The notes: generated from the letters alone by a model not told the origin. A stretch of DNA of 64,000 nucleotides from Bradyrhizobium sp. WSM1743 (GCF_000473065.1 NZ_AXAZ01000011.1:1-64000), one strand, 5' to 3'; positions 1 through 8,690 are shown, counted from the first letter of the stretch. Translations and numbers: made by a program.

Positions 1-95
1 TCGCTGATCCGCCTCAGCACCGGATTGCCTTTTCCACGCCGCGACGACGCCAGCGCGTCCGCAAAGCTCGGTTGCCCCACCTGCCGATATGCCAT
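1..95 (-). CDS. IS5-type transposase, N-terminal fragment (runs off left edge)
   Basis: Reading leftward from an ATG at 95 gives MAYRQVGQPSFADAL followed by a basic stretch ending ...NPVLRRIS at the window edge. That opening resembles the start of IS5/IS1182-group DDE transposases of rhizobia. The start at 95 is preferred over the ATG at 101 because GGAGG lies 8 bases upstream of it. Only about 31 residues are visible, so the DDE catalytic core is outside the window and intactness cannot be judged. The family call rests on recall of the N-terminal motif, so confidence is moderate. Confidence 0.5.
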   Translation of the reverse strand, partial: MAYRQVGQPSFADALASSRRGKGNPVLRRIS

Positions 96-150
96 TCCCA
101 TCCCCTCCAATCCGTCTAGGGAATCGCAGATTCGCGAATAATGCAAAGCT

Positions 151-272
151 CTCGCTTGCGGGAGAGGTCGGCGCGAAGCGCCGGGTGAGGGCTTTCTCCT
201 CTGGGGGGTTCTCGCTTGTGGAGACACCCTCTCCCCAGCCCTCCCCCGCAAGCGGGGGAGGGAGCGCAGCTA
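151..272. repeat. Intergenic palindromic repeat, family A
   Basis: Two facing arms of the form CTCGCTTGCGGGAGAGG and CCGCAAGCGGGGGAGGG flank a centre containing GCGCCGGGTGAGGG. The same design recurs at 24200-24380 and 60386-60500, and in a diverged form at 2570-2713. It fills the gap downstream of the methyltransferase gene. It looks like a dispersed REP/BIME-like element and has no coding potential. Confidence 0.7.
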
Positions 273-301
273 CGTTGGAGTTGCAGCTTGCTCTCACAGC
301 T

Positions 302-997
302 CTAGCCTTGCTCGCCGGCTTTCGGTTTCCGCAGCAGATATGTGCCGTGCATCGGTGCATGGTAATCGGCCGAGACCAGCGTGAAGCCGACGTCGGTCAG
401 CATCCGCTCCATCACCCAGCCGAAGGTGGAATATTCGTCGCGCATGTGCGTCACAACGCCCTCGCGCGAGAAATCGTGATTCTTGATCTGGAAGTCGGCC
501 CATTGCTCGACGTCACGCTCGACGGCGTCAGGCATCGACGCGTAGACGATATCGCGCAAGTAAAAGCTCGCGCCCGGCTTCAGCGCGCGATAGATCCGCG
601 ACATCGCCACCGCCTTCCAGAAATCCGGCAGATGGTGCAGCGTGAACTCGCTGACGATCAGGTCATAGGACTCCGGCCGGTAGGCGAAGCTGAGCAGGCC
701 GGCGGACTGGGTGCGAACCGGCGCCTTGCGGTCGCGGGCGTAGATCTCGGCGAGCGCCAGCATCGCCGGCGAGATGTCGATGGCGTCGACCTCGGCGCCC
801 ATCAGCGCGGCTTCCGTGGCGAGCACGCCGTTGCCGCAGCCGATATCGGCGATGCGCCAGCCGCGCTGCACACCGAGCATCTTCAGCGCGGCGCGCGCCC
901 GCAGATCGGCATCGTCATGGTTGTCGTAGATCGACGCCACCGCGGGCTCGATCCCCATCCGGTTCCGCTCGTTATAGTACCAGTCGCGCGCCAGCAT
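302..997 (-). CDS. Class I SAM-dependent methyltransferase
   Basis: This is a 231-residue soluble protein with the Rossmann-type methyltransferase fold. The glycine-rich SAM motif I reads IADIGCGNG at residues 49-57. An acidic motif II (VDAIDIS, about 70-76) would bind the ribose, and a post-motif stretch SEFTLHHLPDFWKA resembles the Methyltransf_11/25 families. It probably transfers a methyl group to a small molecule; no residue visible here fixes the substrate. It lies 3 bp downstream of ilvH on the same strand, so it may be co-transcribed, but the functional link to branched-chain amino acid synthesis is unclear. Confidence 0.8.
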   Translation of the reverse strand: MLARDWYYNERNRMGIEPAVASIYDNHDDADLRARAALKMLGVQRGWRIADIGCGNGVLATEAALMGAEVDAIDISPAMLALAEIYARDRKAPVRTQSAGLLSFAYRPESYDLIVSEFTLHHLPDFWKAVAMSRIYRALKPGASFYLRDIVYASMPDAVERDVEQWADFQIKNHDFSREGVVTHMRDEYSTFGWVMERMLTDVGFTLVSADYHAPMHGTYLLRKPKAGEQG

Positions 998-1000
998 GGC

Positions 1001-1543
1001 TCACATCCCTTCAGGCCCACGGCCGATCGCGGCAACGCCGGTGCGCGACACCTCGACAAGGCCGAGCGGGCGCATCAAATCGATAAATTGATTGATCTTG
1101 TCGGTATTGCCTGTGATCTCGAACACAAAGCTCTCGGTGGTGGCGTCGATCACCCGGGCACGGAACGCGTCCGCCAGCCTGAGCGCCTCGACGCGGTGCT
1201 CGCCCTGTCCCCGCACCTTCACCATCGCCAGCTCGCGCTCGATCGAGCGCTTGGTCTGGGTCATGTCAACGACGCGGTAGACCGGGATCATGCGGTCGAG
1301 CTGGTGCTTGATCTGCTCGATCACCATCGGCGTGCCCGTGGTGACGATGGTGATGCGCGACAGATGCTTCTGGGCCTCGGTCTCCGAGACCGTGAGGCTC
1401 TCGATGTTGTAGCCACGCCCCGAGAACAGGCCGATGACGCGCGCGAGCACGCCCGGCTCGTTCTGCACGAGCACCGCGAGCGTATGCGTCTCGTTGGGAT
1501 CGTGACGGTCCTCGATGAAATAGGCGGATGCGGGCTGGTTCAT
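1001..1543 (-). CDS. ilvH: Acetolactate synthase small (regulatory) subunit
   Basis: This 180-residue regulatory subunit of acetohydroxyacid synthase activates the catalytic subunit and confers valine feedback inhibition. An N-terminal ACT domain (residues 20-95) contains the typical THTLAVLVQNEPGVLARVIG and RGYNIESLTV segments. A C-terminal ALS_ss_C domain follows and ends in RTGVAAIGRGPEGM. The start MNQPASAYF at 1543 is chosen because the family begins just before the ACT domain; a longer in-frame reading adds unrelated residues. Its partner ilvB lies upstream on the same strand, but a threonine-dehydratase-like gene and a repeat now separate the two, which are usually adjacent. Confidence 0.93.
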   Translation of the reverse strand: MNQPASAYFIEDRHDPNETHTLAVLVQNEPGVLARVIGLFSGRGYNIESLTVSETEAQKHLSRITIVTTGTPMVIEQIKHQLDRMIPVYRVVDMTQTKRSIERELAMVKVRGQGEHRVEALRLADAFRARVIDATTESFVFEITGNTDKINQFIDLMRPLGLVEVSRTGVAAIGRGPEGM

Positions 1544-1565
1544 GTCGTCCCCTCTTGTCTCTCCG

Positions 1566-2537
1566 TCACGCCATCGCTGGCGCATCCGTCCCGGCCCAAC
1601 GGCGGAACAGATCGAAATCAATGTTGCCCCCGGACAGCACGAGACCGACGCGCTTGCCCTTCAGCTTGCTCTTCTCTTGCAGCGCGGCGGCGAGCGCAGC
1701 TGCACCCGCGCCTTCGGCGAGATTGTGGGTGTCTGTCCAATAGGCACGGATCGCGGCGGCGACCTCGTCGTCGGTGACCTCTACGATGCGCGAGGCGCCC
1801 TTGCGAATGAGCGCGAACGCATCCTCGTCAGGGATACGCGTCGCCATGCCATCGGCGCGCGTGTTGCTGGTCTCGGTCGTCACGATCTTGCCGGCCGCGA
1901 ATGACAGCGCGTAGGAAGGCGCTTCCGTCGACTGCACGCCGACGATCTCGGTCTTCAGGCCGAGCAGGTCGCGCGCCATGATGCAGCCGCAGATGCCGGA
2001 GCCCTGCCCAATCGGCACGTAGAGGATGTCGAGATCGGGCGCGGACCTGAACAACTCGAGCGCGTAGGTGGCGACGCCGAGCACGAGATCGGGATGGAAC
2101 GACGGCACCATGTGCAGGCCGGTAAACTGGGCGCGCCGCTGGGCCTCTTCGGCCGCCGCCTGAAAGTCCTCGCCGTGCTCGACCAGCTCAGCGCCAAAGG
2201 CCCTCATCGCGCGGTTCTTCTCGACCGAGTTGCCGCGCGGCACATAGATCACCGCGGGCACGCCGTGGCGCCCCGCGGCAAAGGCCAGGCTCTGACCGTG
2301 GTTGCCGCGCGTCGCCGAGATGATGCCTGATGTGTTCGGCCGCTCGCGCTTCAGCCGTTCGAGATAGACGAGCCCGCCGCGCACCTTGAAGGCGCCGATC
2401 GGCGTGTGGTTCTCGTGCTTGACCACGACCTCGGTGCCGAGGCGCTCGGCGAGCAGCGGCCAGGCATGCGCCGGCGTTGCCGGCACCGCCTGCCCCACGA
2501 TCGCATGTGCGCGCTCGAGCTCTCCGAGATCAAACAT
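1566..2537 (-). CDS. PLP-dependent threonine dehydratase / hydroxyaspartate ammonia-lyase-like enzyme
   Basis: This 323-residue fold-type II PLP enzyme has the Schiff-base lysine in GAFKVRGG (Lys51), the substrate loop SATRGNHGQ (74-82) and the phosphate-binding SGGN near 302. These are hallmarks of the serine/threonine dehydratase group, which deaminates hydroxy-amino acids to 2-oxo acids. There is no C-terminal ACT regulatory domain, so it is a short catabolic-type enzyme rather than full-length IlvA. Its place between ilvB and ilvH suggests it could supply 2-oxobutanoate for isoleucine, but threo-3-hydroxyaspartate ammonia-lyase or serine racemase activity is equally compatible. The start at 2537 excludes the repeat-derived upstream reading. 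Confidence 0.8.
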   Translation of the reverse strand: MFDLGELERAHAIVGQAVPATPAHAWPLLAERLGTEVVVKHENHTPIGAFKVRGGLVYLERLKRERPNTSGIISATRGNHGQSLAFAAGRHGVPAVIYVPRGNSVEKNRAMRAFGAELVEHGEDFQAAAEEAQRRAQFTGLHMVPSFHPDLVLGVATYALELFRSAPDLDILYVPIGQGSGICGCIMARDLLGLKTEIVGVQSTEAPSYALSFAAGKIVTTETSNTRADGMATRIPDEDAFALIRKGASRIVEVTDDEVAAAIRAYWTDTHNLAEGAGAAALAAALQEKSKLKGKRVGLVLSGGNIDFDLFRRWAGTDAPAMA

Positions 2538-2569
2538 AGAGGCGCCCCTCGATCCGCGCGGACGGTGAG

Positions 2570-2713
2570 CTCCCTCGCCCCGCCCTTCGCGAGAAGAGGG
2601 TGGGGGTGAGGGGCTGCTTCCGCACAGACGGTGACAGTGAGACTCGCGATGGCTCTCCCTCACCCGGATTGCGCTCGCGCGCAATCCGGCCTCTCCCCGC
2701 GAGCGGGGAGAGG
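2570..2713. repeat. Intergenic palindromic repeat, diverged family A copy
   Basis: The block contains CCCCGCGAGCGGGGAGAGG near 2696-2713 and a facing CTCGCCCCGCCCTTCGCGAG near 2575. Between them lies a second palindrome, CCGGATTGCGCTCGCGCGCAATCCGG. It separates ilvB from the dehydratase gene. The arms could fold in the transcript and affect coupling of ilvB to ilvH. It has no coding potential. Confidence 0.6.
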
Positions 2714-2750
2714 CAAAGGAAGATTGTTCGTCGCTGTTGTGCCATCCCAC

Positions 2751-4526
2751 TCACACCAGCGCCTTGCCGGCGGCGAACGCCTTGGCCGTCGCTTCGTCGT
2801 TGGCCTGCTCCGGCAGCAGCATCTCGTTATGCGCCTTGCCGGAGGGGATCATCGGGAAGCAGTTTTCGAGTGCCGCGACGCGGCAGTCGAACAGCACCGG
2901 GCGCTTGACCGAGATCATCTCCTTGATGGCGCCATCGAGATCGCCCGGCTTGTGCACCTGGAGGCCAACGGCGCCATAGGCTTCGGCGAGCTTGACGAAG
3001 TCCGGCAGCGCTTCGGAGTAGGAATGCGACAGGCGGTTGCCATGCAGCAGCTGCTGCCACTGGCGCACCATGCCCATGTACTGGTTGTTGAGGATGAAGA
3101 TCTTGATCGGCAGCTCGTACTGCACCGCCGTCGACATCTCCTGCATGGTCATCTGCACCGAGGCGTCGCCCGCAATGTCGATCACGAGGCTGTCTGGATG
3201 CGCCACCTGCACGCCGACCGCGGCCGGCAGGCCGTAGCCCATGGTGCCGAGCCCGCCCGACGTCATCCAGCGATGCGGCTCCTCGAAGCCGTAGAACTGC
3301 GCCGCCCACATCTGATGCTGGCCGACCTCGGTCGTGATGTACGTGTCCTTGCCGCGCGTCGCCTCGAACAGGCTCTGGATCGCGTGCTGCGGCAGGATGA
3401 CGTCGTTGCTCTTCTTGTAGTAGAGCGAGTTGCGGGCGCGCCATTGCGCGATCTGCTGCCACCACGACTTGATGTCGGGCTTCTTCGCCTCCGACTTGAA
3501 CACCTGGAGGATGTCGCCGAGGACGTTGCCGCAATCGCCGATGATCGGCACGTCGACCCGGATGTTCTTGTTGATCGAGGACGGATCGATGTCGATGTGG
3601 ATCTTCTTCGAGCCGGGCGAGAATGCATCGACGCGGCCGGTGATGCGGTCGTCGAAGCGCGCGCCGACGCACAGCATGACGTCGCAGTCATGCATGGTCA
3701 TGTTGGCCTCGTAGGTGCCGTGCATGCCGAGCATGCCGAGCCAGTTCTTGCCCGAGGCCGGATAGGCGCCGAGGCCCATCAGCGTGGAGGTGATCGGAAA
3801 ACCGGTGACCTCGACCAGCTCGCGCAAGAGGTTGGTCGCCTCCGGGCCGGAATTGATCACGCCGCCGCCGCTGTAGATCACGGGACGCTTGGCGTTCGCG
3901 AGCAGCGAGACGGCCTTGCGGATCTGCGTCGCATCGCCCTTCACGCGCGGCGCGTAGGAGCGGTGCACGTCGGACTTGCGCGGCGGATGATAGGTGCCGG
4001 TCGCGAACTGCACGTCCTTGGGCACGTCGACCAGCACCGGGCCCGGCCGGCCCGAAGTCGCGACATAGAAGGCTTCGTGCAGCACTTTCGCTAGATCGTT
4101 GACGTCGCGCACCAGCCAATTGTGCTTGGTGCAGGGGCGCGTGATGCCGACGGTGTCGCATTCCTGGAAGGCATCGTTGCCGATCAGATGCGTCGGCACC
4201 TGGCCGGAGATGCAGACCAGCGGAATGGAGTCCATCAGCGCGTCGGTCAGCGGCGTCACCATGTTGGTGGCGCCGGGACCGGAGGTCACCAGCGCAACAC
4301 CCGGCTTGCCGGTCGAACGCGCATAGCCCTCGGCGGCATGGCCCGCGCCCTGCTCGTGGCGGACCAGGATGTGCTGAACCTGGCTCTGCTGGAAGATTTC
4401 GTCATAGATCGGAAGCACCGCGCCGCCGGGATAGCCGAAAATGTCGGTCACGCCATGATCGATGAGCGCACGGACGATCATTGCGGCGCCGGTCATCTGG
4501 TTCGGATCGTGGCTCTTGTCGCTCAT
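2751..4526 (-). CDS. ilvB: Acetolactate synthase large (catalytic) subunit
   Basis: This 591-residue ThDP-dependent enzyme condenses two pyruvates, or pyruvate with 2-oxobutanoate, in the first common step of valine, leucine and isoleucine synthesis. The activating glutamate is Glu58 in RHEQGAGHAAEGYAR. The ThDP/Mg motif begins GDAS at 453 and ends at Asn480-481. The central FAD-binding domain is present, and the length is normal for the family. Expression is probably controlled by the attenuator directly upstream (leader peptide at 4636-4701, terminator at 4584-4606). The small subunit ilvH lies about 1.2 kb downstream on the same strand. Confidence 0.96.
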   Translation of the reverse strand: MSDKSHDPNQMTGAAMIVRALIDHGVTDIFGYPGGAVLPIYDEIFQQSQVQHILVRHEQGAGHAAEGYARSTGKPGVALVTSGPGATNMVTPLTDALMDSIPLVCISGQVPTHLIGNDAFQECDTVGITRPCTKHNWLVRDVNDLAKVLHEAFYVATSGRPGPVLVDVPKDVQFATGTYHPPRKSDVHRSYAPRVKGDATQIRKAVSLLANAKRPVIYSGGGVINSGPEATNLLRELVEVTGFPITSTLMGLGAYPASGKNWLGMLGMHGTYEANMTMHDCDVMLCVGARFDDRITGRVDAFSPGSKKIHIDIDPSSINKNIRVDVPIIGDCGNVLGDILQVFKSEAKKPDIKSWWQQIAQWRARNSLYYKKSNDVILPQHAIQSLFEATRGKDTYITTEVGQHQMWAAQFYGFEEPHRWMTSGGLGTMGYGLPAAVGVQVAHPDSLVIDIAGDASVQMTMQEMSTAVQYELPIKIFILNNQYMGMVRQWQQLLHGNRLSHSYSEALPDFVKLAEAYGAVGLQVHKPGDLDGAIKEMISVKRPVLFDCRVAALENCFPMIPSGKAHNEMLLPEQANDEATAKAFAAGKALV

Positions 4527-4583
4527 TGGCTTGCTCCGGATGCGCTGTTGTTAGCGGCTTCATTCGTGTCGGGTTCGGGAAAT

Positions 4584-4606
4584 AAAAAAGGCCCCGAAGA
4601 GGGCCC
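4584..4606 (-). terminator. Intrinsic terminator of the ilvB attenuator
   Basis: On the minus strand GGCCC-TCTTCG-GGGCC forms a compact GC stem followed directly by six T residues. It lies about 60 bp before the ilvB start codon and just downstream of the leader peptide stop, the position expected for a transcription attenuator. Confidence 0.85.
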
Positions 4607-4608
4607 GC

Positions 4609-4657
4609 GCACACCGCCTGTCTTGTGGATGGCAGCTAGCCACCCCCGGCGGTGTGC
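4609..4657 (-). promoter_or_regulatory. ilvB leader hairpin (pause or antiterminator element)
   Basis: A perfect 10-bp inverted repeat, GCACACCGCC with GGCGGTGTGC (4609-4618 and 4648-4657), encloses a second stem formed by GGGTGGC and GCCATCC with one G-U pair. It overlaps the last codons of the leader peptide and its stop codon, and abuts the terminator. A translating ribosome would therefore disrupt it. The exact competing antiterminator pairing could not be resolved by eye. Confidence 0.75.
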
Positions 4658-4701
4658 CTGGGTACGACGGCGATAAGGAGGATGGTAATAATGTTACGCA
4701 T
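4636..4701 (-). CDS. ilvB leader peptide, 21 residues
   Basis: The peptide begins MRNIITILLIAVV and ends in a glycine-rich tail before TAG. Eight of codons 4-13 are Ile, Leu or Val (Ile-Ile-Thr-Ile-Leu-Leu-Ile-Ala-Val-Val), the end products of the pathway encoded downstream. It starts about 26 bases after the predicted transcription start. Stalling of ribosomes at these codons when branched-chain amino acids are scarce would prevent formation of the terminator at 4584-4606. This architecture is established for ilv operons of enterobacteria and Caulobacter. The ribosome-binding site is weak. The role is inferred from sequence alone. Confidence 0.85.
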   Translation of the reverse strand: MRNIITILLIAVVPRHTAGGG

Positions 4702-4733
4702 GGCAGGCGCTCGGCTTCCCAAAGGTTGCGCGA

Positions 4734-4761
4734 AACATAGCGGCCAAACCTTGGATGTCAA
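4734..4761 (-). promoter_or_regulatory. Sigma70-type promoter of ilvB leader
   Basis: On the minus strand a consensus -35 TTGACA (4756-4761) and a -10-like TATGTT (4734-4739) are separated by 16 bases. Initiation near 4727 would place the leader ATG about 26 bases downstream. Confidence 0.7.
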
Positions 4762-4806
4762 GGCAATGCGGCCGTTCCCGCGCGATTTCGGCAGTGTAGC
4801 GGTGTT

Positions 4807-4844
4807 CCCCGGGTTCGGCGAGAGGTAAATTCGGGAACCCGGGG
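4807..4844. repeat. Perfect 10-bp inverted repeat downstream of miaA
   Basis: CCCCGGGTTC (4807-4816) and GAACCCGGGG (4835-4844) pair around an 18-base loop. It lies just after the miaA stop codon and before the ilvB promoter. It may insulate ilvB from miaA transcription, although no T-run follows it. Confidence 0.5.
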
Positions 4845-4856
4845 CACAAAAGCGTG

Positions 4857-5798
4857 TCAGCCAGGGTCCTCAGTTGCGCTCACGATCGCGGCCAGCCACC
4901 CCCTCGCCTCGTCCGGCCTCATCCATTCGAAGTCCGGCAATTGGTGCCGGAACCAGGTGAACTGGCGCTTGGCATAATGGCGGGTATCGGCGCGGCCGAT
5001 TCCGGCGGCCTCCTCCAGGCTCAGCTCGCCCCGCAGATGCCGGATCAAGGCCGGCACGCCATGGGCTTTCATCGCCGGCAGCAGCGGATCGAGGTGTCTG
5101 GCGGCGAGCCGCTCGACTTCCCTCAGCGCACCGGCACCCAGCATGGCATCGAAGCGGGCATCGATGCGGGCATACAGCTCGTCGCGCTCGGGGGCGAGAA
5201 ACACCGCGCGAAAACTGTCCTTGGGCAGCAGCGGTGGCTGCCCCTCCCGGTGCCAGTCGAGCAGCGACCGCCCGGTTGCCTCCATCACCTCGAGTGCGCG
5301 CGCAATCCGGGTGCGGTCGCGCAGGTTCAATCGCTCGGCCGCGCGCGGATCGCGGCGCGCGAGTTCCGCGTGCAGCGCCTCGACGCCGTTCCGTTCCAAC
5401 CGCGCGCGTACATCGTCGCGCACCTCGGCAGGGATCGGCGGCACCACGGAGAGGCCGGCCGTCAGCGCCTTGAAATAGAGCCCGGTGCCGCCGATGAAGA
5501 TCGGCAGACGTCCCAGAGCCCTTGCTTCATCGAGCGCCCTCGCTGCGTCACTTACCCAGGCACCAGCCGAGAAGTTCACGGCAGCATCGACATGGCCATA
5601 GAGACGATGCGGCACGAGCGCCTCATCCGCCGCTGTCGGCCGCGCCGTGATAATGCGGAGGTCGCGGTAGACCTGCATGGAATCGGCATTGATGACGACA
5701 CCGCCGGTGGCGAGCGCAAGCTCGAGCGCCAGCGCCGACTTGCCGCTGGCGGTCGGGCCTGCGATAAGCACGGCCTTGCTCGAATGCCCCTCGCTCAC
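4857..5798 (-). CDS. miaA: tRNA dimethylallyltransferase MiaA
   Basis: This 313-residue enzyme transfers a dimethylallyl group to N6 of A37 in tRNAs that read UNN codons. The P-loop GPTASGKS is at residues 14-21, and the conserved DSMQVYRDL follows at 39-47. The tRNA-binding [10 protein letters not shown] segment and the C-terminal FTWFRHQ motif are present. The length is normal. It is divergent from serB with 11 bp between the start codons, so the two promoters must overlap each other's coding sequence. Confidence 0.95.
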   Translation of the reverse strand: MSEGHSSKAVLIAGPTASGKSALALELALATGGVVINADSMQVYRDLRIITARPTAADEALVPHRLYGHVDAAVNFSAGAWVSDAARALDEARALGRLPIFIGGTGLYFKALTAGLSVVPPIPAEVRDDVRARLERNGVEALHAELARRDPRAAERLNLRDRTRIARALEVMEATGRSLLDWHREGQPPLLPKDSFRAVFLAPERDELYARIDARFDAMLGAGALREVERLAARHLDPLLPAMKAHGVPALIRHLRGELSLEEAAGIGRADTRHYAKRQFTWFRHQLPDFEWMRPDEARGWLAAIVSATEDPG

Positions 5799-5809
5799 GA
5801 AAACCTCAA

Positions 5810-6715
5810 ATGTCCCTCGTTGCCACGCTGATCTGCAACCCCGACAATCCCGCGCTCGACTCGACCATCGTCGACGGCGCCCGCGCCGTGCTGCCTCAGG
5901 CAGCTCCCGCGCACTGGCTGTTCGACGGGGTTGCGGTCGACATTCCCTTCGGCGCCGACAGTAACCTCGAAGGCGACCGCCACGCCATCGAGCGGCGGCT
6001 CCGCGAGCTCCGGGGCGACCTGCCGATCGACATCGTCGTGCAGCCAGTCGGCTTCCGGCGCAAGAAGCTTTTTCTCGCCGACATGGATTCCACCATGATC
6101 GGCCAGGAATGCATCGACGAGCTCGCCGATTTCGTCGGGGTGAAGGCGCATGTCGCTGCCATCACCGAGCGTGCGATGCGCGGCGAGATCGAGTTCGAGC
6201 CGGCGCTGCGCGAGCGCGTCGCGCTGCTCAAGGACCTGCCCGCGAGCGCGGTCGACGAGGTGCTGGCCAAGCGCATCACGCTGACGCCGGGCGGACGTGA
6301 ACTGGTGGCGACCATGCGCGCCCACGGTGCCTACACCTGCCTCGTCTCCGGCGGCTTCACGCTGTTCACGCGTGCGGTCGCCGCCAAGCTCGGCTTCCAG
6401 GAGAACCGCGCCAACGAGCTCGTCGTGCGCGACGGCAAGTTCACCGGCGAGGTGAAGGAGCCGATCCTCGGCCGCGCCGCGAAGCTGGCGACGCTGGTGG
6501 ATCTGATGGAGTCGTTCGATCTCGACGACATCGACTCGGTCGTGGTTGGCGACGGCGCCAATGATCTCGGGATGATCCAGGCGGCGGGGCTGGGTGTGGC
6601 CTATCACGCCAAGCCGGCCGTTGCGGCCGCCGCAGCAGCGCGGATCGACCACGGCGATCTCACCGCGTTGCTCTATGCGCAGGGGTATCGGCGCGACGAG
6701 TTCGTGGAGACGTAG
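5810..6715 (+). CDS. serB: Phosphoserine phosphatase SerB
   Basis: This 301-residue HAD-superfamily hydrolase carries out the last step of serine synthesis, converting phosphoserine to serine. The nucleophile motif [10 protein letters not shown] places the catalytic aspartates at 91 and 93. Motif II is VSGGFTLF and motif III is GDGANDLGM (247-255). An N-terminal ACT-like domain of about 80 residues precedes the HAD core, as in long SerB proteins. It is divergent from miaA. A palindromic repeat follows the stop codon and may act as a 3' end. Confidence 0.95.
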   Translation: MSLVATLICNPDNPALDSTIVDGARAVLPQAAPAHWLFDGVAVDIPFGADSNLEGDRHAIERRLRELRGDLPIDIVVQPVGFRRKKLFLADMDSTMIGQECIDELADFVGVKAHVAAITERAMRGEIEFEPALRERVALLKDLPASAVDEVLAKRITLTPGGRELVATMRAHGAYTCLVSGGFTLFTRAVAAKLGFQENRANELVVRDGKFTGEVKEPILGRAAKLATLVDLMESFDLDDIDSVVVGDGANDLGMIQAAGLGVAYHAKPAVAAAAAARIDHGDLTALLYAQGYRRDEFVET

Positions 6716-6725
6716 CTTCCTCTCC

Positions 6726-6806
6726 GTCATTCCGGGGCGATGCGAAGCATCGAACCCGGAATCTCGAGATTCCGGGTCTGGTGCTTGCGCACCATCCCGG
6801 AATGAC
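6726..6806. repeat. Intergenic palindromic repeat, family B
   Basis: The element opens GTCATTCCGGGGCGATGCG and closes CATCCCGGAATGAC. Inside, CCCGGAATC and GATTCCGGG face each other. It lies between the convergent serB and degP genes. A second copy of the same family sits inside the uvrD coding sequence at 52823-52920. Confidence 0.75.
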
Positions 6807-6814
6807 AGTGACTC

Positions 6815-8341
6815 CTACTGCACGCTCAGCGCCACAAACCGCAGCTCGCCATCGGCATTCGACACCAGCAGCAGCACCGACTTCTTGCCGTCCTTCTTGA
6901 GCTGGTCGACCCGCTTCTGGATGTCGGCACCGCTGGAGACGGCTTCCTGCGCCACCTCGACGATGACATCACCGGCGGACAGGCGCTTCTCGGCGGCGTC
7001 CGAATTGGCATCGACGTTGGTGACGACCACGCCCTTGACGCTGTCCTTGATCTTGTAGCGCGTGCGCAGATCCTTGTTCAGCGTTGCGAGATCAAGGCCG
7101 AGCGCCTTCTGCGTCACCGGCTTCTCCGGCGCCGGCTCCTCGGTCTTCACCGCAGCCTGCACCTTTTCCGGATCCTGCAGGCGGCCCAGCGTGACCTTCT
7201 TGGTTTCTTCCTGGCCCTTGCGGATGATGACGACGTCGACCTCCTTGCCGACCGCCGTATCGGCGACGACGCGAGACAGGTCCTTCGGGTCCTTGACGTC
7301 CTTGCCGTCGAACTTGACGACGACATCGCCGGGCTCGATGCCAGCGGGCTTGGCCGGGCCTTTGTCGTCGACGCCGGCGACCAGCGCACCGCGCGCGGGC
7401 TTGATGTTGAGACTCTCGGCGATCTCGTCGGTGACGCTCTGGATACGCACGCCAAGCCAGCCGCGGCGCAGCTCGCCGAACTGGCGGAGCTGGTCGACGA
7501 CGCCCACCACCGTCTTCGACGGCACGGCGAAGCCGATGCCGATGGAGCCGCCGGAGGGGGAGATGATCAGCGTGTTGACGCCGATGACGTCGCCGTCGAG
7601 GTTGAACAACGGACCGCCGGAATTGCCGCGGTTGATGGAGGCGTCGGTCTGGATGTAGCTGTCGTATGGCCCGGAGGAGATGTCGCGGTTCTTGGCCGAG
7701 ACGATGCCGGCGGTCACCGTGCCCCCGAGGCTGAAGGGGTTTCCGATCGCGACCACCCAGTCGCCGAGGCGCAGCTTGTCGGAGTCGCCGAACTTCACCG
7801 CGACCAGCGGCTTCGGCGGCTTGATCTTGAGCACGGCGAGATCGGTCTTCTTGTCGACGCCGACCAGCTCGGCCTTGATCTTGGTGCCGTCGTTGAGGAT
7901 GACGTGGATCTCGTCGGCATCCGCAATGACGTGGTTGTTGGTGACAACGACGCCTGATGTGTCGATGATGAAGCCGCTTCCGAGCGAGTTGGTCTTGCGC
8001 GGCGGATTGTTGTCGCCGCGCTCGCCGCCCTTGCTGCCGCCACCGGGGCCCCGGCGGTTCTTGAAGAAGTCGTCGAAGAACTCCTCGAACGGCGAGCCGG
8101 GCGGCAGTTGCGGCATGGTGTTGCTGCCGCCGCCCTTGGCGTCGACGGTCTGCGAGGTCGAGATGTTCACGACCGCGTCGATCACCTTTTCGGCGACGTC
8201 GGCGATGCCATCCGGTCCGCGCGCATGAGCCGGCGTGCCGAACGCGCTGAAAGCAACGACGGCGAGCGCGGCCAGCCCAATTCGCACACCAAGTCGCACG
8301 CAACGGCGCGAGCGGGACGGGGCAGTGGTGGCAGCGGTCAT
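6815..8341 (-). CDS. degP: Periplasmic serine endoprotease, Do/HtrA family
   Basis: This 508-residue envelope protease-chaperone degrades or refolds misfolded periplasmic proteins. A signal peptide (about 1-40, ending AHA) leads into a trypsin-like domain with catalytic His137 (TNNHVIADAD), Asp167 (KKTDLAVL) and Ser241 (NRGNSGGPL). Two PDZ domains follow, at about 290-385 and 415-500. A Gly/Pro-rich loop at about 98-118 (GPGGGSKGGERG) matches the LA-loop region. The start at 8341 is chosen for its GGAG ribosome-binding site and for giving a proper signal peptide. It lies downstream of hflK-hflC-DUF2065 on the same strand, a conserved alphaproteobacterial membrane quality-control cluster. Confidence 0.93.
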   Translation of the reverse strand: MTAATTAPSRSRRCVRLGVRIGLAALAVVAFSAFGTPAHARGPDGIADVAEKVIDAVVNISTSQTVDAKGGGSNTMPQLPPGSPFEEFFDDFFKNRRGPGGGSKGGERGDNNPPRKTNSLGSGFIIDTSGVVVTNNHVIADADEIHVILNDGTKIKAELVGVDKKTDLAVLKIKPPKPLVAVKFGDSDKLRLGDWVVAIGNPFSLGGTVTAGIVSAKNRDISSGPYDSYIQTDASINRGNSGGPLFNLDGDVIGVNTLIISPSGGSIGIGFAVPSKTVVGVVDQLRQFGELRRGWLGVRIQSVTDEIAESLNIKPARGALVAGVDDKGPAKPAGIEPGDVVVKFDGKDVKDPKDLSRVVADTAVGKEVDVVIIRKGQEETKKVTLGRLQDPEKVQAAVKTEEPAPEKPVTQKALGLDLATLNKDLRTRYKIKDSVKGVVVTNVDANSDAAEKRLSAGDVIVEVAQEAVSSGADIQKRVDQLKKDGKKSVLLLVSNADGELRFVALSVQ

Positions 8342-8483
8342 TGTGATCTCCAGACAAAGGGATTCGGCGCCAGACTGCGCTCGAACGGGGGCACGGCGCA
8401 AGCGCGGAGCTTAACGGGCCTCAAGAGCCCGATAATAGGGCGAAAACCAGTCCGGCGCCTTCACTTTGGCGTTGGCCTGATAC

Positions 8484-8690
8484 TTAAATCGGGCGCCGCA
8501 TAACCCAGATCAGGACCAGGCCGGCCACGGCCGAGCCGATCCCGACCGCCCGCAGGATGTTGTCCGGCGTGGCGATGGCGCTCTTCATGGCTTTGCGCAT
8601 CCAGTTGGGACTGGCCGCGAACATCAAGCCTTCCAGCACGAACAGGATGCCTAGGCCGATGAGGAAGTCGGCGAACGCAATGGACCTCAT
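8484..8690 (-). CDS. DUF2065 (YjeT-like) small inner-membrane protein
   Basis: This 68-residue protein has two hydrophobic helices (about 5-25 and 45-64) joined by the basic linker NWMRKAMKSAIATPD, and ends RRPI. The composition and location after hflC match the DUF2065 family; E. coli yjeT also follows hflC. The function is unknown. The conserved position suggests an accessory role to the HflKC/FtsH complex. A strong ribosome-binding site, GGGAGG, precedes the ATG. Confidence 0.85.
   Translation of the reverse strand: MRSIAFADFLIGLGILFVLEGLMFAASPNWMRKAMKSAIATPDNILRAVGIGSAVAGLVLIWVMRRPI

Noticed and set aside
89-1777. Long plus-strand open frame across the methyltransferase and ilvH region
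   Set aside because: It is antisense to well-supported minus-strand genes and arises from GC-rich codon bias; the translation resembles no protein family.
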